Origin: Allomyces macrogynus ATCC 38327
Taxonomy: Eukaryota > Blastocladiomycota > Blastocladiomycetes > Blastocladiales > Blastocladiaceae
Assembly (NCBI GenBank): GCA_000151295.1
Contig: GG745374.1
Span: 105,434-169,433 of the forward strand
Length of the DNA: 64,000 nt
Direction of reading: 5' to 3'
The notes beneath the pieces were generated by a model. That model saw nothing but the letters and a program-made list of their open reading frames with translations. It was not told the origin of the DNA and did not search any database. Made by a program: the position numbers and the translations under genes. Shown in pieces: positions 1 through 11,243 of the stretch (its first letter is position 1; every line of letters starts with the position of its first letter).

Positions 1-140
1 AGCCTCGGTCCCAGCTCGTGAACTTTGCAATCCAACGACAGACTCGGCAAGAGTTGTCGTTGTCGTAGAGACAATCCTTATATGTTCCCACAGTCAGTAT
101 CCATTGCATGTGCCCCATGGCCACTTGTCACCCTAACCAA

Positions 141-869
141 TCATGTGCACTGCCACACCTGCCGTGAATCTGGACCATGCTCTGGACGAGCCTGTGTTGT
201 CAGAATGACAGTGCCACCAAGCAAGCCCCACACCTTGCACTTTGACATGTTGGGTGACATGCCAAAAACAACCTGGTATGGCAAGCAACCACCAAGCGAG
301 TCACTTGGCACATGGTTGCACACATAGCACACCATGCACACACACTCTGGCCAGAGGGAATCCAGCACCTTGGCAGCCATCATGGCTGCACACACCATCA
401 ACTTGAGCACACCCTGCGTCTGCTCGGCAAGCCCATTTGACTCTGGCGAGTTCGGAGATGTTGTCGACAAGTGCATGTGACGTGAGAGCAGAATCAAGCA
501 TAAATTGTTGCCAATGAACTCACCACCATGGTCACTGTGCAGCTGGCCCGCAGACACGCCAAAGAACGACTCGGTGTGCTTCAGAAAATCAAGAAACTGT
601 GGTCCAAAGTTGTCCTTGCGCTGGAGAAGCAGCACGAAGCACCAGCATGAGTACTTGTCTGTGACCATTGCAAAGTAGTTGACACCCCCCATGCCAACTG
701 TCTTCATTGACGCCAAATCAGTGTGGAGGATGCCAATTAGTCGATTCACATGCAAATGGTGCAGCAGATGTGGCTGGCTGCGCACATTGGCCACAAGACA
801 TGTCATGCATTCGTGCACCAGCTTGGCCACACCCATGTCGTCCTTGACACCATGCTCAAGTGTACACAC
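141..869 (-). pseudogene. Copia integrase catalytic core
   Basis: About 242 residues of a retroviral-type integrase core. The three acidic residues are visible: D in LHTDLA, D in HSDHGGEF and E in SPESNGLAEQ, with the spacing expected of a DDE integrase. The zinc-binding HHCC region is partly in the residues before it, split from the upstream part by the TGA at 903. A further in-frame TGA at 141 ends this stretch, and sense-like sequence continues to the left. The active-site triad is intact, but the flanking stops make this copy non-functional as a polyprotein. Confidence 0.85.
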
Positions 870-902
870 AGCTGAAATGTGATCATGACCAACTTGAAAT
901 TG

Positions 903-2012
903 TCATGCATACCACAGCTTGGTGAGTGACACCTTCTTGACTGCATCAGTGACATGTGCACCAACAGGGCGCTTACCCCAAACGTTGAGCACCTGTGCAT
1001 CCTTGGTTGGTCCCTTCTCACACATGCCTGGGATGATCCACATATCACCATGCTGCACGCCCTTGGCAAGCAGATCCCCTGTCTCACAATGCACAAACTG
1101 GACGTCTTGATCCCCAAAGATGACTTGCATGGCAGTCTGATCGTACAGCTCAGAGACTGAGACAAGCGTCTTTAAGCCAGGAATGTACCAGACTGGGTCA
1201 AGGTGAACCATGTTGCCTGAAGGTGTGCAGATGCACATCATGCCCTTGCCAATCAGATGGCACATGCAGTGGTCACCCAATGAGACAAGGAACCCTTTGC
1301 CAGGCCACATGTCGTTGAGTGTAGCAAACAGCAACTTGTCACTGCAAAAGTGCACACCAGCAGCTGAGTCGACTTTCAGGCTCTGTGCAAGACGTGCATG
1401 TGCTGACAAAGGCATCAGTGCACGCACACGATGATGGTGAGGATCCAGTCCTTCATAATTCGATGCATTGACATGAATGATGGGTGGGTATGTGCTGGGC
1501 GGTGTCACCATGCCCTGATGGCTTTGACGTTCAAGTCTCACGATTTCAGGGCAGAGGGCGACAATCAGGTAGTGTGCAAATCCGTCAAATTCAGCAGCAC
1601 CAAAAACAACACCAGCAGCATCTGCACCATGGGCAGACGCAATCAAATGCCCATACTTGTCCACTGACAAATGCACCATTGCATGTTCATCACCATCCTT
1701 GGCCACAACATTCATGCCCTTCTTTTTGCGCCAGTTCGTGGTTTCAGTGCCACTCTTGCGCTGGTGGTCCCAGTTCAGGCAAAAGTGCACATAATGACTG
1801 ATCTTGCCACAGTTGTGACAGGCATTTGTGTCCTTGCACTTCGTCATGACAAGCACCTGCATCTCAGTCCCAGAGCTGTGTTTGAGCTGGTTGGCAGCCC
1901 CCTCAAGAATTGTCTGCAACTCGACAAGCGCCATTTCCTCATAGCACTCACCCAAGGAGAGCACCATCAGCAAATACTCGGGTGGCAGTGAGGAGAGGAG
2001 TGTGAGGACCAA
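903..2012 (-). pseudogene. Copia nucleocapsid, aspartic protease and pre-integrase segment
   Basis: This segment follows Gag in the same frame. It has a CCHC zinc knuckle (CHNCGKISHYVHFC, spacing C-x2-C-x4-H-x4-C) near residue 65. About 145 residues later comes the protease active-site region VDSAAGVHFC, which matches the Copia DSxAxxHxC pattern. It ends in LWYA, where Copia elements normally continue into the zinc-binding end of the integrase. An in-frame TGA (903-905) interrupts that junction. The order nucleocapsid, protease, integrase is diagnostic of the Copia superfamily; in Gypsy the integrase follows the reverse transcriptase. Confidence 0.8.
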
Positions 2013-2060
2013 GGATGAGTTGGCTAAGTCAGTGCACAGGTGTGCAGACGACTTGGCACA

Positions 2061-2678
2061 TTATTGGCGCCAAATCATGTCAAAATGGCATTGCAAATTG
2101 GCAATGTGCTTGTGAACCACCACAGCACCAGAACCCAACATGGGCTTCATGAACAGCCCCTTGATGTTGGCAAGATAAGCTTGCACAGAACATTTGTCAA
2201 AACAAGTGCACAGCAGTGCCCATGCATTGGCAACACATGTGGCATCTGAGAAGACTGGCAGGAGTTCAGACACAATGGCAAATGGCAAAACAACCTTGAT
2301 GATGGTCTGGATGCACAACTTGGCCTTGTAGCTGTTGTGGGCCATGCACTTCTTGTGTTTGGCAGCAGCTGGACCATTCCAATAGATTGCATTGGCAACA
2401 AACTTGATGTCCAAGTCAAGATCAATGAGTTTCTTGAATTGTGTGTCTCTCATTTCCTCTTGCTGTTCCAGCAACACGACCTCGAATTTGGAGTCAACCA
2501 GAACCTTGTAGGACTTGAGTTCAAGCAGGTCTTCAAGCTGGTCAGCAGTCAAAAAGCCAAGAAAATGGTCAGCAAACATCAGCCAGTTCGAGCCATTGGC
2601 CTTGAGCATCTCAATTGTTGCTGGTTGGCTGGAGATGGGCATCTTGACTGAAACTGATGAGGTCATGGTGATGGTCAT
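2061..2678 (-). pseudogene. Copia Gag polypeptide (UBN2-like)
   Basis: About 205 residues before an in-frame TAA. The order fits Copia Gag: an N-terminal stretch with a NWLMFADHFL core, then a helical region with an ANAW motif near residue 150 and an LGSGAVVVHKHI segment before the stop. After the stop the same frame continues through an SSLPPEY motif, matching the LPPxYE signature of Copia Gag, so the TAA lies inside the original Gag. It would form the capsid of the retrotransposon particle. Family assignment is by motif and order only. The copy is presumably inactive. Confidence 0.7.
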
Positions 2679-2963
2679 GGTGCAGGTCGAATGTTGGCAA
2701 AAATCATCAAAATCAAGTCAAAAAAATTGGTGTTGCACTGTCTTGAGCAGATGCAGTACATTCTGGGTGGTGGTGGTTTGAGTTTCAGTTGTTGTCATTG
2801 TTGTCGTGGTAATGGATGGGTCCAGTGTGGCCCCCCCCTCGGTCAGTCGGTCAAATCGGTCTGTTTCTCACGAAAATCAGCAAGCACAGCAGCAGTGGGT
2901 CCACAACAAGGATATCAGCAGTGTTCATTCAGTCCGTGAGTGCTTGGGATGCACTCAGGGCTC

Positions 2964-3168
2964 ATAACCTTTTGCAAGGTTGAGCAGGAGAAGGAATGCA
3001 TTTGGTGTGTGCACTCTGCACTTCAGCGGTTGTGGCAACCATAACCTAGGTTGCCACCATCATTTACACAAGAATCCAACTTGAACAGCTCCAACAAGGA
3101 AACAATGAGGGAAGACAAAAAACAAGAAACACAAATGCGAGCCAAACACTTTGACAAAACTCAGGTGC
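2964..3168 (+). repeat. Dispersed repeat copy A (partner at 47203-47402)
   Basis: About 200 bp align with 47203-47402 in the same orientation at high identity. The shared part includes the block TAACCTAGGTTGCCACCATC, identical in both copies. Copy A covers the end of the DIRS-like reverse transcriptase reading frame (minus strand) plus its 3' flank. At six sites where copy B has CpG, copy A has TpG or CpA. This is direct evidence of CpG decay in the transposon block. Confidence 0.9.
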
Positions 3169-3966
3169 AGGGTGGCCAGTCACCTTGCCAAGGATACAGC
3201 ATAGCAGCATGGTGAACTGGCACCACACATGCAGCCAGGATTGGGCACTGAGGCATGTGCAGTGGTTGAGGTACACAGTGCCAAACAGGTGAAGCAATTG
3301 CTGGAGCTGCCAAAGCAGATGGACCAGGAGTAAGGAGAATGCACTTTTCATGTCAGCCTTCCAGAGCATGATGCAGTCAGCTCTGGACTTGGTGGCCAGG
3401 TTGTAGACATGGTGGCACAGTGGGAAAAGCACTTCATATGTGACAGCTGTGTTGGCACATGTGCTGGTATTGTTGGGGGTCAGACTGCACATGTAGGATA
3501 GGTCTGAGATGGTATGCAGCTTGGATGTTTTGTTGGTGTGCACAACAACGCCCAGTGGGTTGGTGTGCAGGTGGAGAGGAGGGCAGGAATTGACTGGTGC
3601 AACTGGGGAGACACGCCCCACAGCAAGTTTCTCATCAAGGAAAGCCTGGAGGATGTCGTGGTACTCCACCTTGATCTGGCCGTGATTTGGATGGATTTCA
3701 TTGGGTGCCAGGGGCACCAACTGGTGGCTGGCATATGGCCATATTCCCTCATGCAGCACATGGTCCCAGGATGAGCCAAGCACCTGGTTCAGAAAGTCAG
3801 AGAGCAAACAGACAAAACGATTTGCATTGATGGGTGTAGAAATGCAAAACAAGGAATGATGCTTGTCAACAGTCACCCACACAGGACCCCAGGGTCCAGC
3901 ACATGGTAGAGCAGCAGAGAGTGCAGGTTCAGAAAGGATGCATTTGACTGAAGTGGCAACAGCCAC
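3064..3966 (-). pseudogene. DIRS-like (tyrosine-recombinase) retroelement reverse transcriptase fragment
   Basis: An uninterrupted 300-residue frame with features of reverse transcriptases from DIRS-type elements: a TPINANRFVCLLSDF stretch, EGIWPYA, a fingers motif read as KLHTISDLSYMCSLTPNN, and the first catalytic region as KADMKSAFSLLLVH. The catalytic YxDD region and everything after it are missing. The C-terminal third is low in similarity and ends inside a dispersed repeat, so the element is truncated. No tyrosine recombinase or RNase H is visible nearby. The DIRS assignment is from motif pattern and is moderate; another RT lineage is possible. Confidence 0.6.
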
Positions 3967-4188
3967 TGAGTCATTGGGCTAGAAGAAGGCGCCATGGCCA
4001 TGCTGGCACATCCTTCAACTGGTCAACCAACAGTGGGAGCACATTGGGGGCACATTGGGGGCAAGGATGTGCACAGGCGCCAGCATGGCCACACCATGAG
4101 CGTTCATTGCTTGGCGCTGTGACAGGAGCCTCTCATGAGGGCCAAGTGCACAATGGGCAAGATGGAGCCAGGGCAGCAGTTCTGGCAG

Positions 4189-5342
4189 TCAGCCTTCAGC
4201 AATCATGGCCTCACACACAATTGTGCTCCAGTCTGGCTGCTCGACAACTGACTCTGGCAGCCAGTTGTCAATGTCAAACCAAAATGCCATGTTCCTGAGT
4301 GTGTCATGCAAAATGCCCATTGCTTCAGCAAGCCAGTCCAGGTTGTGGTTCATCTCCTGCTCCAACATGTGCACCTCACTGAAATCTGCCAGAACCACAG
4401 CCTGTGGGGTGCCTGCCACTGTTCAGCAGCAACAGGGGTGGGATGATCACCATGTGGGTCCAGCAGTTGATGATTGTCATCAGCAACATGTTTGACCACA
4501 TGGGCTGGATCATTTGCAGCACTTCCACAATCATGACAGTCAGCACCTTCTGCACTGTGGCTGCATGCTTTGTGCACCACTATCAGTCCCAGCTCCTCAT
4601 TCCCCTTGTTGTCAGCACCACACTCCACCCCATTGGCACCATTGTCCTCCCAATCCTCATCCTCCTCTGCATCCACTTTGCAGCCACCATTAACTGTGGC
4701 CAACTGGTTTCCATGCACAGCCAACCTGACACCACCCATGCTGCTGGTCACTGGCAAACAAGTGCCATGAGCAGTGGCAGCAGTGGAAGAGATGGCAGTG
4801 TGTATGCTGCCCTCACTTGGCCAGAGCAGCCATGGGTCCAGTTGGCACAATTACTCCAGCCATACTGGAAGTTACTGTGTTCACAGGCAGTAATCAGTAC
4901 CAAGGTTGCAGGCAAGGTTGTGGTCATGCATCTGGTGGATGCAATTGGTGCAATTGGAACAGCTGCTGCAGCCATGGTTGCCATTGTTAGGGTGGACACC
5001 ATCAAGGCTTTTTTGGTGGAGTACAAGGGCTGCTTGCAGGCCCAGGCCAGAGTCATTGGTGGTGTCAGCAGCATTACAATAGCAGCAATGGTGGAACTGT
5101 TGCTGGTGATGACATGCAGCAGTGCCAAGCCAGGACTGGGCGTGGGGGTCAGTCACACATGACAGTTCAGCAGCAGTCTCACTGTCTGAGGACGTTGGTG
5201 TGCTGGCAGGTTGGGTCATGCTTGAATTGGTGGCCACTGTGGCAGTTGCAGAGTGTGTTGCAGGACGGTTGGATGTGGGTGCTGCTATGGGTGCTGCTTT
5301 GGGTGCTGCTGCTGGTGCTGCTGTGCGGGATTTGCAAGCCAT
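4189..5342 (-). mobile_element. Internally deleted pogo-like DNA transposon relic
   Basis: Two minus-strand stretches resemble the transposase at 20.3-23.5 kb. At 4419-4189 the pattern AFWFDIDNWLP followed by EAMIAEG parallels AEWFDVEKELQ and EAMVAEG of the larger copy. Around 4440-4580 the minus-strand frame reads TVMIVEVLQMI and NCWTHM, parallel to TVTIVEALHFI and NCWAHM. At 5342 an Ala/Pro/Thr-rich start (MACKSRTAAPAAAP) resembles the Ala/Thr-rich start at 23475 (MATQKSQKGAST). The start-to-end distance is 1.15 kb against 3.2 kb in the larger copy, so the DDE catalytic centre has been deleted. Frames are broken throughout. Confidence 0.6.
5278..5325 (+). repeat. GGTGCTGCT-type microsatellite
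   Basis: Tandem copies of a GGTGCTGCT-like unit. On the minus strand they encode the Ala/Pro-rich start of the pogo-like relic. Confidence 0.8.
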
Positions 5343-6180
5343 GGTGTGTAAATGGGGTCATCACAGGGTCGAATGTGTCCAGTGTCAACAGCGAGAGCAT
5401 GCTTGTCGTGGTGTGGTTGGTCATCATCAATGGTGCAGTCGGTTGTCAACACTGCGATGGAACAACAGGGCCAACCAACACAACAGGTGGTTGGTGGCCG
5501 CGCGCAGGGTCAGATTCGAACGCAGGACCTCATGCATGTGTTCCGCAGTGTGGCTGGCCGTCACTCTGGGACGCACGCAAAAGCGTGGTGCGTGCACACG
5601 GAAACACGCATTTTGCAAAAAGTCACTCTGAGGAGTCGCGATTGTGCATGCGCGCCCACAGTGAGTGCGCACAATATTCCCAGTTTTGTTCACTCTGGGC
5701 CACCAACACTATGGGCCACAGTCACTCTGGGCAGAACTCACTGTCACTGCTCGTTTGCACGAATCACTTGTGCTCCGCTTTGCCATGCGACTTGGTGGCG
5801 CGCAGCCCGGTTACAACTACAGCGTGCCAGCATGCGACACGGACCATGCGGCACGTTGGCGGCACGCTCCAGAAGCAGCTTTGGCCTGTTCCATGTTGCT
5901 TTGGCATTGGCCATGTGATCCGTCCAGACACCTGCATCTGTGTCTTTGTTGCTCACCTGTGAACATACATAGCAGTGCCCGCAGCATATGATCCATTATC
6001 GCCGCCCTTCGGAATATAGTTCTTGCCAGGGACGACGCGACCTGTTCAGAATACAGTTCAAAAAATGGGCAGCTAAGCAACGCGCCCAATTGCGAAATTC
6101 TCCACCCAGGCATGATCCTCTCTGCGCGACGTTGTATCCAGTGTCCACCCCGCAACAGTCCTAACCCCTTCCCTCCCCAT
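5343..6180. other. Non-coding stretch with four TCACTCTG repeats
   Basis: I see no convincing gene here. TCACTCTGGG occurs at 5561, 5690 and 5722, with the shortened form TCACTCTG at 5623. They lie just outside the start of the pogo-like relic and are candidate sub-terminal or terminal transposon sequences. From about 5950 the base composition changes back toward the host genes. Confidence 0.5.
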
Positions 6181-9100
6181 CTAGTCCATCGCAAACTGGA
6201 ACCCGCACGCAGTCGGGATCGGTGAGACCTTGACCGTCAATTTCTTGCTCACCCGCCACTTGGCGCGCACCTCCACCGACGTTCGCGACGATGGAGCAGA
6301 AGCCGGTTCCACAGACGCGGACCGGCGCCGTCCCGGCGAGAACGTACGCGGCTGAGGCCACTCAGGCACGTGTTCACCGGCCACAAGCAGGCTCGGCGTC
6401 TCGTCCGGGATTGTTGCGTGCGATGTGGTTCGGCTGGCCGTGCGAGATACGGGACGCGACGGCTCGGCATGGATGGCCCGCACGAGATCATGTTCGTGTA
6501 GCCACTGCACGAGCTTGGTTTCGGGCAGGTGGTGCACGACCCACGCGAGAAAGTCGGTCGGCGTGCCGTGCGCCGCGTACTCGTCCTGGTGTCTACAAGT
6601 GGGACCCAGATGTCAGGTTCATTTGGCGGATCGGGTCAGTAAACTCGAAACGTACATTCGCACCAAGTGTGGCACAAAAACCGTACGCCGTCCGCTCTTG
6701 CCCGACTTGCCCACGCCGAGCGGCACGGGGACGATGGCGCGGTCCACGAAACGCGCCGCTTCGGCGACCACGTGCTGCCGCACAGAGTCGCCGCGGTACA
6801 CGCAGCACCGCGGCCCATCGGGCGCACCGTCCGGGACGACGAGCGGTAAGTATCGCGCGAGCCAGTGTGCGCCTTCGCGGACGCGGAACAGCACGTCGCC
6901 GAGCGAAAACGCGTGGAAGTTGATCCGGTACCGAGGGCCTCGACCTGGCCGCGGATGACATCGCGCGCGGTACAGAGCGTCGGCGCCGACGGGGTGCAGG
7001 TAATCGACGTGGGGCCAAATGGGCGGGGTGGATGTGGTGTGGGAAGGGCAGGTCGAGTCGATGAAGCTGTGCAAACTGGAGTAGCCGCGGACAACGTCAA
7101 TCCGAGGGTCACTGCTGCGAACGGTTTTGGTGGCAACATAACGCACAGAATCAGCTGGCACAGGTTGAGCCACATTGCCACGCGCTCATCATCACGACTT
7201 TCATCATCGCTATCCTCGTCATCGTCCTCGCTCACGGCCGGTCCCATAATCGCCAGCTTGGCCGTCTCGGCGCGCAGCGCCGCCCAAACGGGCGACTTGG
7301 CAACTTGCGCCGCCGCGCCGTCGAGAATGAAATCACGGGGCCGTCCCATGGGGCTGTAATCGACGCGCGCAAAGCTCTTGGCGAGCACGACCATTGCCTC
7401 GAGCACCTGCGCAATGCGGTCGTAAATGGGCACGACCAACGGCCTCTCAAGCCCGCTCCCTGTTCTCCGCCGCGCGCGTCGGTCATCATCGGCCTCATCC
7501 CCATCCAGGTCGTTCAGACATGGTAGGCCCTTGCTCTCCGTGCGTGACGGCGACCCAGCACGGCCCACGACCGCAGCAAGCGCCGTGACAATCCCACGCC
7601 GCAAATCGACCGACCCAGACGTCCGGCGGCGGCGCTGCTTGGCCTCGTCGTCCGTCAGCGTCTCGGCGCTGTCAGCCAACACGTCGCCGTCCAATGCCCG
7701 CGGTGGCGAGTTCGATGTGCCGCGACGTGAGCGCGGGAGCGGGGCCATGAACAGGTCCATTTCCATGACGGCCGCCGACCCGGTGCGCGATGAGAAGAGG
7801 GAGGAGTTGGCACGCGACGCGGTTTGCGATGCCGATAGGTGGTGATAGTGCCGCAGTCGTGGTGCGGGTCGACGGCGAGGTAGGGTCGGGACGGAGTCGA
7901 GGAGACCGCTGTCGGCCGGTGGGAGGGTTGGGCTGAACGGCTGGTCGTCGCCGGGATCGGCACCCTGCTGGTTCAGGCCGGGATCGCTTCCATTGGCCTT
8001 GGTGGGACCAGTCCCACCAACTCCATTCAGCGTTCTGCTCGAATCGTCGACGGCGGGTGGCTCCTTGTCGGCGAGATGCATGAGCGCCATGGCGCGGAAC
8101 TGCTGGTGGACATGCTCGCCCGTCAGCGTGCGCAGCTCCTCGACACTCAATCCAGCGATCCATCGCGCAATCTCCTCCTCGATTGCCGCAAGCGCAGGTC
8201 TCGTCAGGCACGCCGACGCAGCCGCGTATGCAGACCCAACCACATCCGCCGCAGCACCGGCCTCGCGCAACACGATCGCTCTCGTCCAAGCTAGCGCACC
8301 ATGCGCAGCAGAATCCGGTCGTGCGCGTGCAAGTGCGTCATCAAGAGCATCAATGACCGGCCGAAACGTTGCCGACCGCAGTCGTGGATCAGCAGCGACC
8401 AATCGAACACGCGCTTCGATGAGCTGCGGATCAAAGACGAGACCACGCCTTGCCGTACCGACCTCGAGCAAGCTCGGCGCCGAAGTTGGCCACGACGAAT
8501 CCGCGTCAGCGTCCAGCACAAGCTCCACCTCGACGCGGTCCTCCTTTTGGGCCGTTCTCGAAACCATCGCCTCGGCACTGCGCGCGTGCCGTCGTCTCCC
8601 TCGCATCCACGGCGCGCCCGCGCCAAACTCGCCATTCGCGGCCAGATACTCGTCAAACACGGGGTCGACGGCGGGCGCGTGCAAGTACGCTTGTACCATG
8701 GCCGACCGCTCAAACAGCTCGAGAAATTGCGCCGCGGCAAAGCTTGTGCACTGAGCGCGACGCCGCGCGCGCCACGCGGCCACATCGTCGCGCATGCCCG
8801 AGAGCAAATCGGCACACCACCGCAGGCCAGCCGCCTGGATTCTCGCATTATGAGCTCGCCAATCGAGCAGAGCAGGTGCATGAACAGATGCGGACGCGTC
8901 CGGGTCGGACTCGCGCCCAAGCGCAGCATGGATCGCGGCAGCGAGTTGCGGCATAGCCGGAAGTTCAATCTCGGCAGGGTCCCAGTTCCACGCGCGATTG
9001 TTGGTCAGGTCCACGACCACGGTTGTACTCGGAATGCTGTCGAGCGAGGCCCACGGCGCGCCCATGAGGTAGACGGTCGGCGCATCGAGCATGTCGCGCA

Positions 9101-9983
9101 GCGAGTCGGGTAAGATGGGCACGTAGACGGCGAGCCAGGGCAGCGGCGGGTGAATGAGTGCACGAAGCAGCTCGCACGTGCGAACAATGGTGGTAATTGA
9201 CGAGCCCACGACTACGACGGCACGGTCAACGAGAAGCGCCGTCATGCCGAGCAAAATGGTGTTGATCGAGACGTGGTCAAAAACGAGCGCGAGCGGGAGG
9301 TCAACATGAGGAACTGCGTCGTCGGTCGGGAGCGGTGTCAAGGGGACAATGACGTTGGAAACGGGCAGGCGGAGCTGCACGGCGAGTCCGGGCACGACCA
9401 GGTCCGGAACAAGGACAAGTCGGTGCAGGACTTGCCAAATGACGCGCTCAGGCACACTGTCCTGCGTCTGGGTCGACCGCGCGTGCGAGATAACGGCGAG
9501 AAGCTCGCCGAGGATTGCCCGTAGCGTCGCGCCGAGCGGACGAGCGGAGACGAGAACAATACAGGTCACTGATCGCGCGCCAAACAGCGATGAGGCCGAG
9601 GGCATGCGCTGGATTGGTGCAATGGTCGCGGAGTCGCTTGCCGTCGCCGCCAGCCGCACCCATTGTGCAGGAACGGCAACGCATGCGGCGTACTGATGGC
9701 CACCGTGCGCGTCTGTCAAGACAAACTCGTGGAAGCGCGGTGCGGGCGGGTCGGGGGCGTTGAAGAGCACGGCCGGGCACGGAACACAAAAGAACGGCAG
9801 AACCGCGAGCAGATTCTCGTGGTCGTGGTCGCTGCGCGCTGGCGTGCGCGCAAAGACGTGCGCGGTACGGACGACAGGAGCGTGACGCTCATCGGCAATC
9901 GACAGTTCGAGCACGGCAACGTGGTGGGCGAGAAAGGCTGGCCGTGCTGGTCCGGTTGCAGCGACGACCGCAGCCGGCGCCAT
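6181..9983 (-). CDS. Tripartite DENN domain protein fused to a DUF547 domain
   Basis: Exons 9983-7147, 7075-6656 and 6592-6181, 1222 residues; lengths close the frame exactly. The introns are 71 nt (GTGCGT...CAG) and 63 nt (GTACGT...TAG). The N-terminal third matches a DENN module: uDENN (FFCVPCP near residue 62, FVLTDAHGG near 85), cDENN (about 215-310, with LALVFDHVS and an LP...L..APTVYLMGAP end) and a dDENN-like helix near 430. DENN modules are Rab guanine-nucleotide exchange factors, so a role in membrane traffic is expected. After an acidic, low-complexity linker, residues from about 935 form a DUF547 domain. Its WLNLCQLIL/LHSF core is joined exactly across the first intron, followed by HAFSLGDVLFR. 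The frame is open upstream to 10181, but the ATG at 9983 sits just before the first conserved block. Confidence 0.85.
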
Positions 9984-10666
9984 GGCGGTCACTTTCACGG
10001 TCGGAGTTTGCTGTGACGGGTCCAGAAAATACTTTGCAGCGAGTCGCGTCGCGTTTGTTGTTGCTGGAGTCGCCGTTCGTGCGTTCGAGAGGCTGCAAGC
10101 TGGCTGACTGTAGTTGCAGTGGGCGAGATGTTGTGCAGGCCGGCGGTCATGGTCACGTCTCTCACCCTTCGTGTCCCGCATCGGCCGTCAACAACAACAT
10201 TTGGAGCATCATTGTGGCAACGGCCATTCCTTCCCTCCTTGCCCAATGCGAATCACGTCCATGCGCGGATTCCTGGCTGCAGCCGCGTCCGGTGCCCACA
10301 TCTGCGCGCCGGTTGTTGGCCTTGGTGCCGCCACTCAGTCAGCAGGACGCCCAATTCCATTTTTCCCGGTTTGTAATGCCCCTCAGGAGGTCCGTCCTTA
10401 TCCACGGTTCAATGGTGGTTGGCCCGACCCTGCGCCGTATCTCTGCCGTCGAACGGGGGCGCTCTGTGGTGACGGCATCGCCCTGTTTGCCTTGCCGACC
10501 GGACCGGACGGACCCACGGCGTCTCTTCCGCTGGCTGAGGCGGCCCACGATGCTGTAGCACCTTGCTTCCAGGCCTCGTCTTCACGCGAAAAGCTTCCAG
10601 ACTGAAGTCGCACGCAACCTCCACCCGAAATCGGTCGCGGATCGCCGCCCGGAGCGCCGGATTTGC
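9984..10666. other. Intergenic, upstream of the DENN gene
   Basis: No gene recognised. Open frames here lack any domain and lie opposite or beside the DENN 5' end. It probably holds the DENN promoter. Confidence 0.5.
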
Positions 10667-11243
10667 ATGCTAGCGTGCAGCGACGCAGGGCTCAAAACAA
10701 AAGATGCCGTGCCCCCGTGTCACCGTTGCGCCCCGTGTCACCGTTGTGCCCCATGCCACCGTTTGGCACCTCCGCATAACAAGTGGCTTCCCGTACCCGT
10801 GCCGGCGGTGCACCCGCTTCGCAGTCGGCCGTGGGCCATTGCGGTGCTCGTGACGCTCATTGTCTTTGTCGGTGCGTGATTCTTGGCACGTCCATCACGT
10901 CCTGCAAGAGCTTGATCACCCAGATTCGACAACGGCTATTTTTGTCTAAGGGGCCGTCATTCCGACCATCGTGCAGGACCAGTTTGGGCTCGGTCCGAAA
11001 TACACGGGTTACCTTGTCGGCGCCTACGGTTCGTGCATTTCTTTGCTGCCTACACTCGTTCTTGCAGCAGAAAGCCTGATTGACCTTACGTTCCCGAACT
11101 GTTAGCTGGCGGAATGCTTCTCGCAACTCCTATTTTTGGCCTCGTCTCCGACCGGCTCCACGACCGCTAGTGGCCGATCGTCTTTTCACTCGCCGGCCTG
11201 ACTACGGCGTCGCTGCTGTTCCTTCGTTGCCTGCTGACCCGGC
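10667..11243 (+). pseudogene. MFS transporter pseudogene (tandem duplicate of the gene at 12002)
   Basis: Three segments match the intact transporter downstream in order. The first is LRSRPWAIAVLVTLIVFVG (live copy LRSRPWMIVTMVTLVVFV). The second is VQDQFGLGPKYTGYLVGAYG (live copy VQEQLQLGPQYTGYLVGAYG). The third is LLATPIFGLVSDRLHDR (live copy LLITTPVFGLISDRRQDR). In the third, the loop motif is followed at once by an in-frame TAG where the live copy has Lys, and homology stops around 11230. Remnants of the corresponding introns are still present. Everything after transmembrane segment 3 is missing. It lies about 1.2 kb upstream of the live copy in the same orientation, so a tandem duplication followed by decay is the simplest reading. 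Confidence 0.85.
10710..10763 (+). repeat. Three tandem 17-18-bp units
   Basis: A CCCCGTGTCACCGTT-type unit is repeated three times just before the dead MFS copy. The third unit has diverged. Confidence 0.85.

Larger units (their letters stand above)
1..2678 (-). mobile_element. Ty1/Copia-type retrotransposon, decayed, truncated by the left window edge
   Basis: The minus strand carries, in one reading frame, a Copia Gag (2678-2061), a nucleocapsid/protease/pre-integrase segment (2012-903) and an integrase (869-141). The three segments are separated only by in-frame stops: TAA at 2061-2063, TGA at 903-905 and TGA at 141-143. Reading continues in frame past each stop with sense-like sequence, so these are nonsense mutations in one former polyprotein rather than gene borders. 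Reverse transcriptase and RNase H would lie left of the window. I see no clear long terminal repeat or primer-binding site to the right of the Gag start. The block is poor in CpG and rich in TpG/CpA compared with the host genes. Confidence 0.85.

Noticed and set aside
5507..5530. tRNA-like B-box (minus strand GCGTTCGAATCTGACC)
   Set aside because: The flanking bases cannot form a T stem and no acceptor, D or anticodon arm is found. At most a tRNA-derived repeat remnant.
9944..10558. Long plus-strand open frame opposite the DENN 5' end
   Set aside because: It is antisense to coding sequence in GC-rich DNA, has no domain and no plausible splice context.
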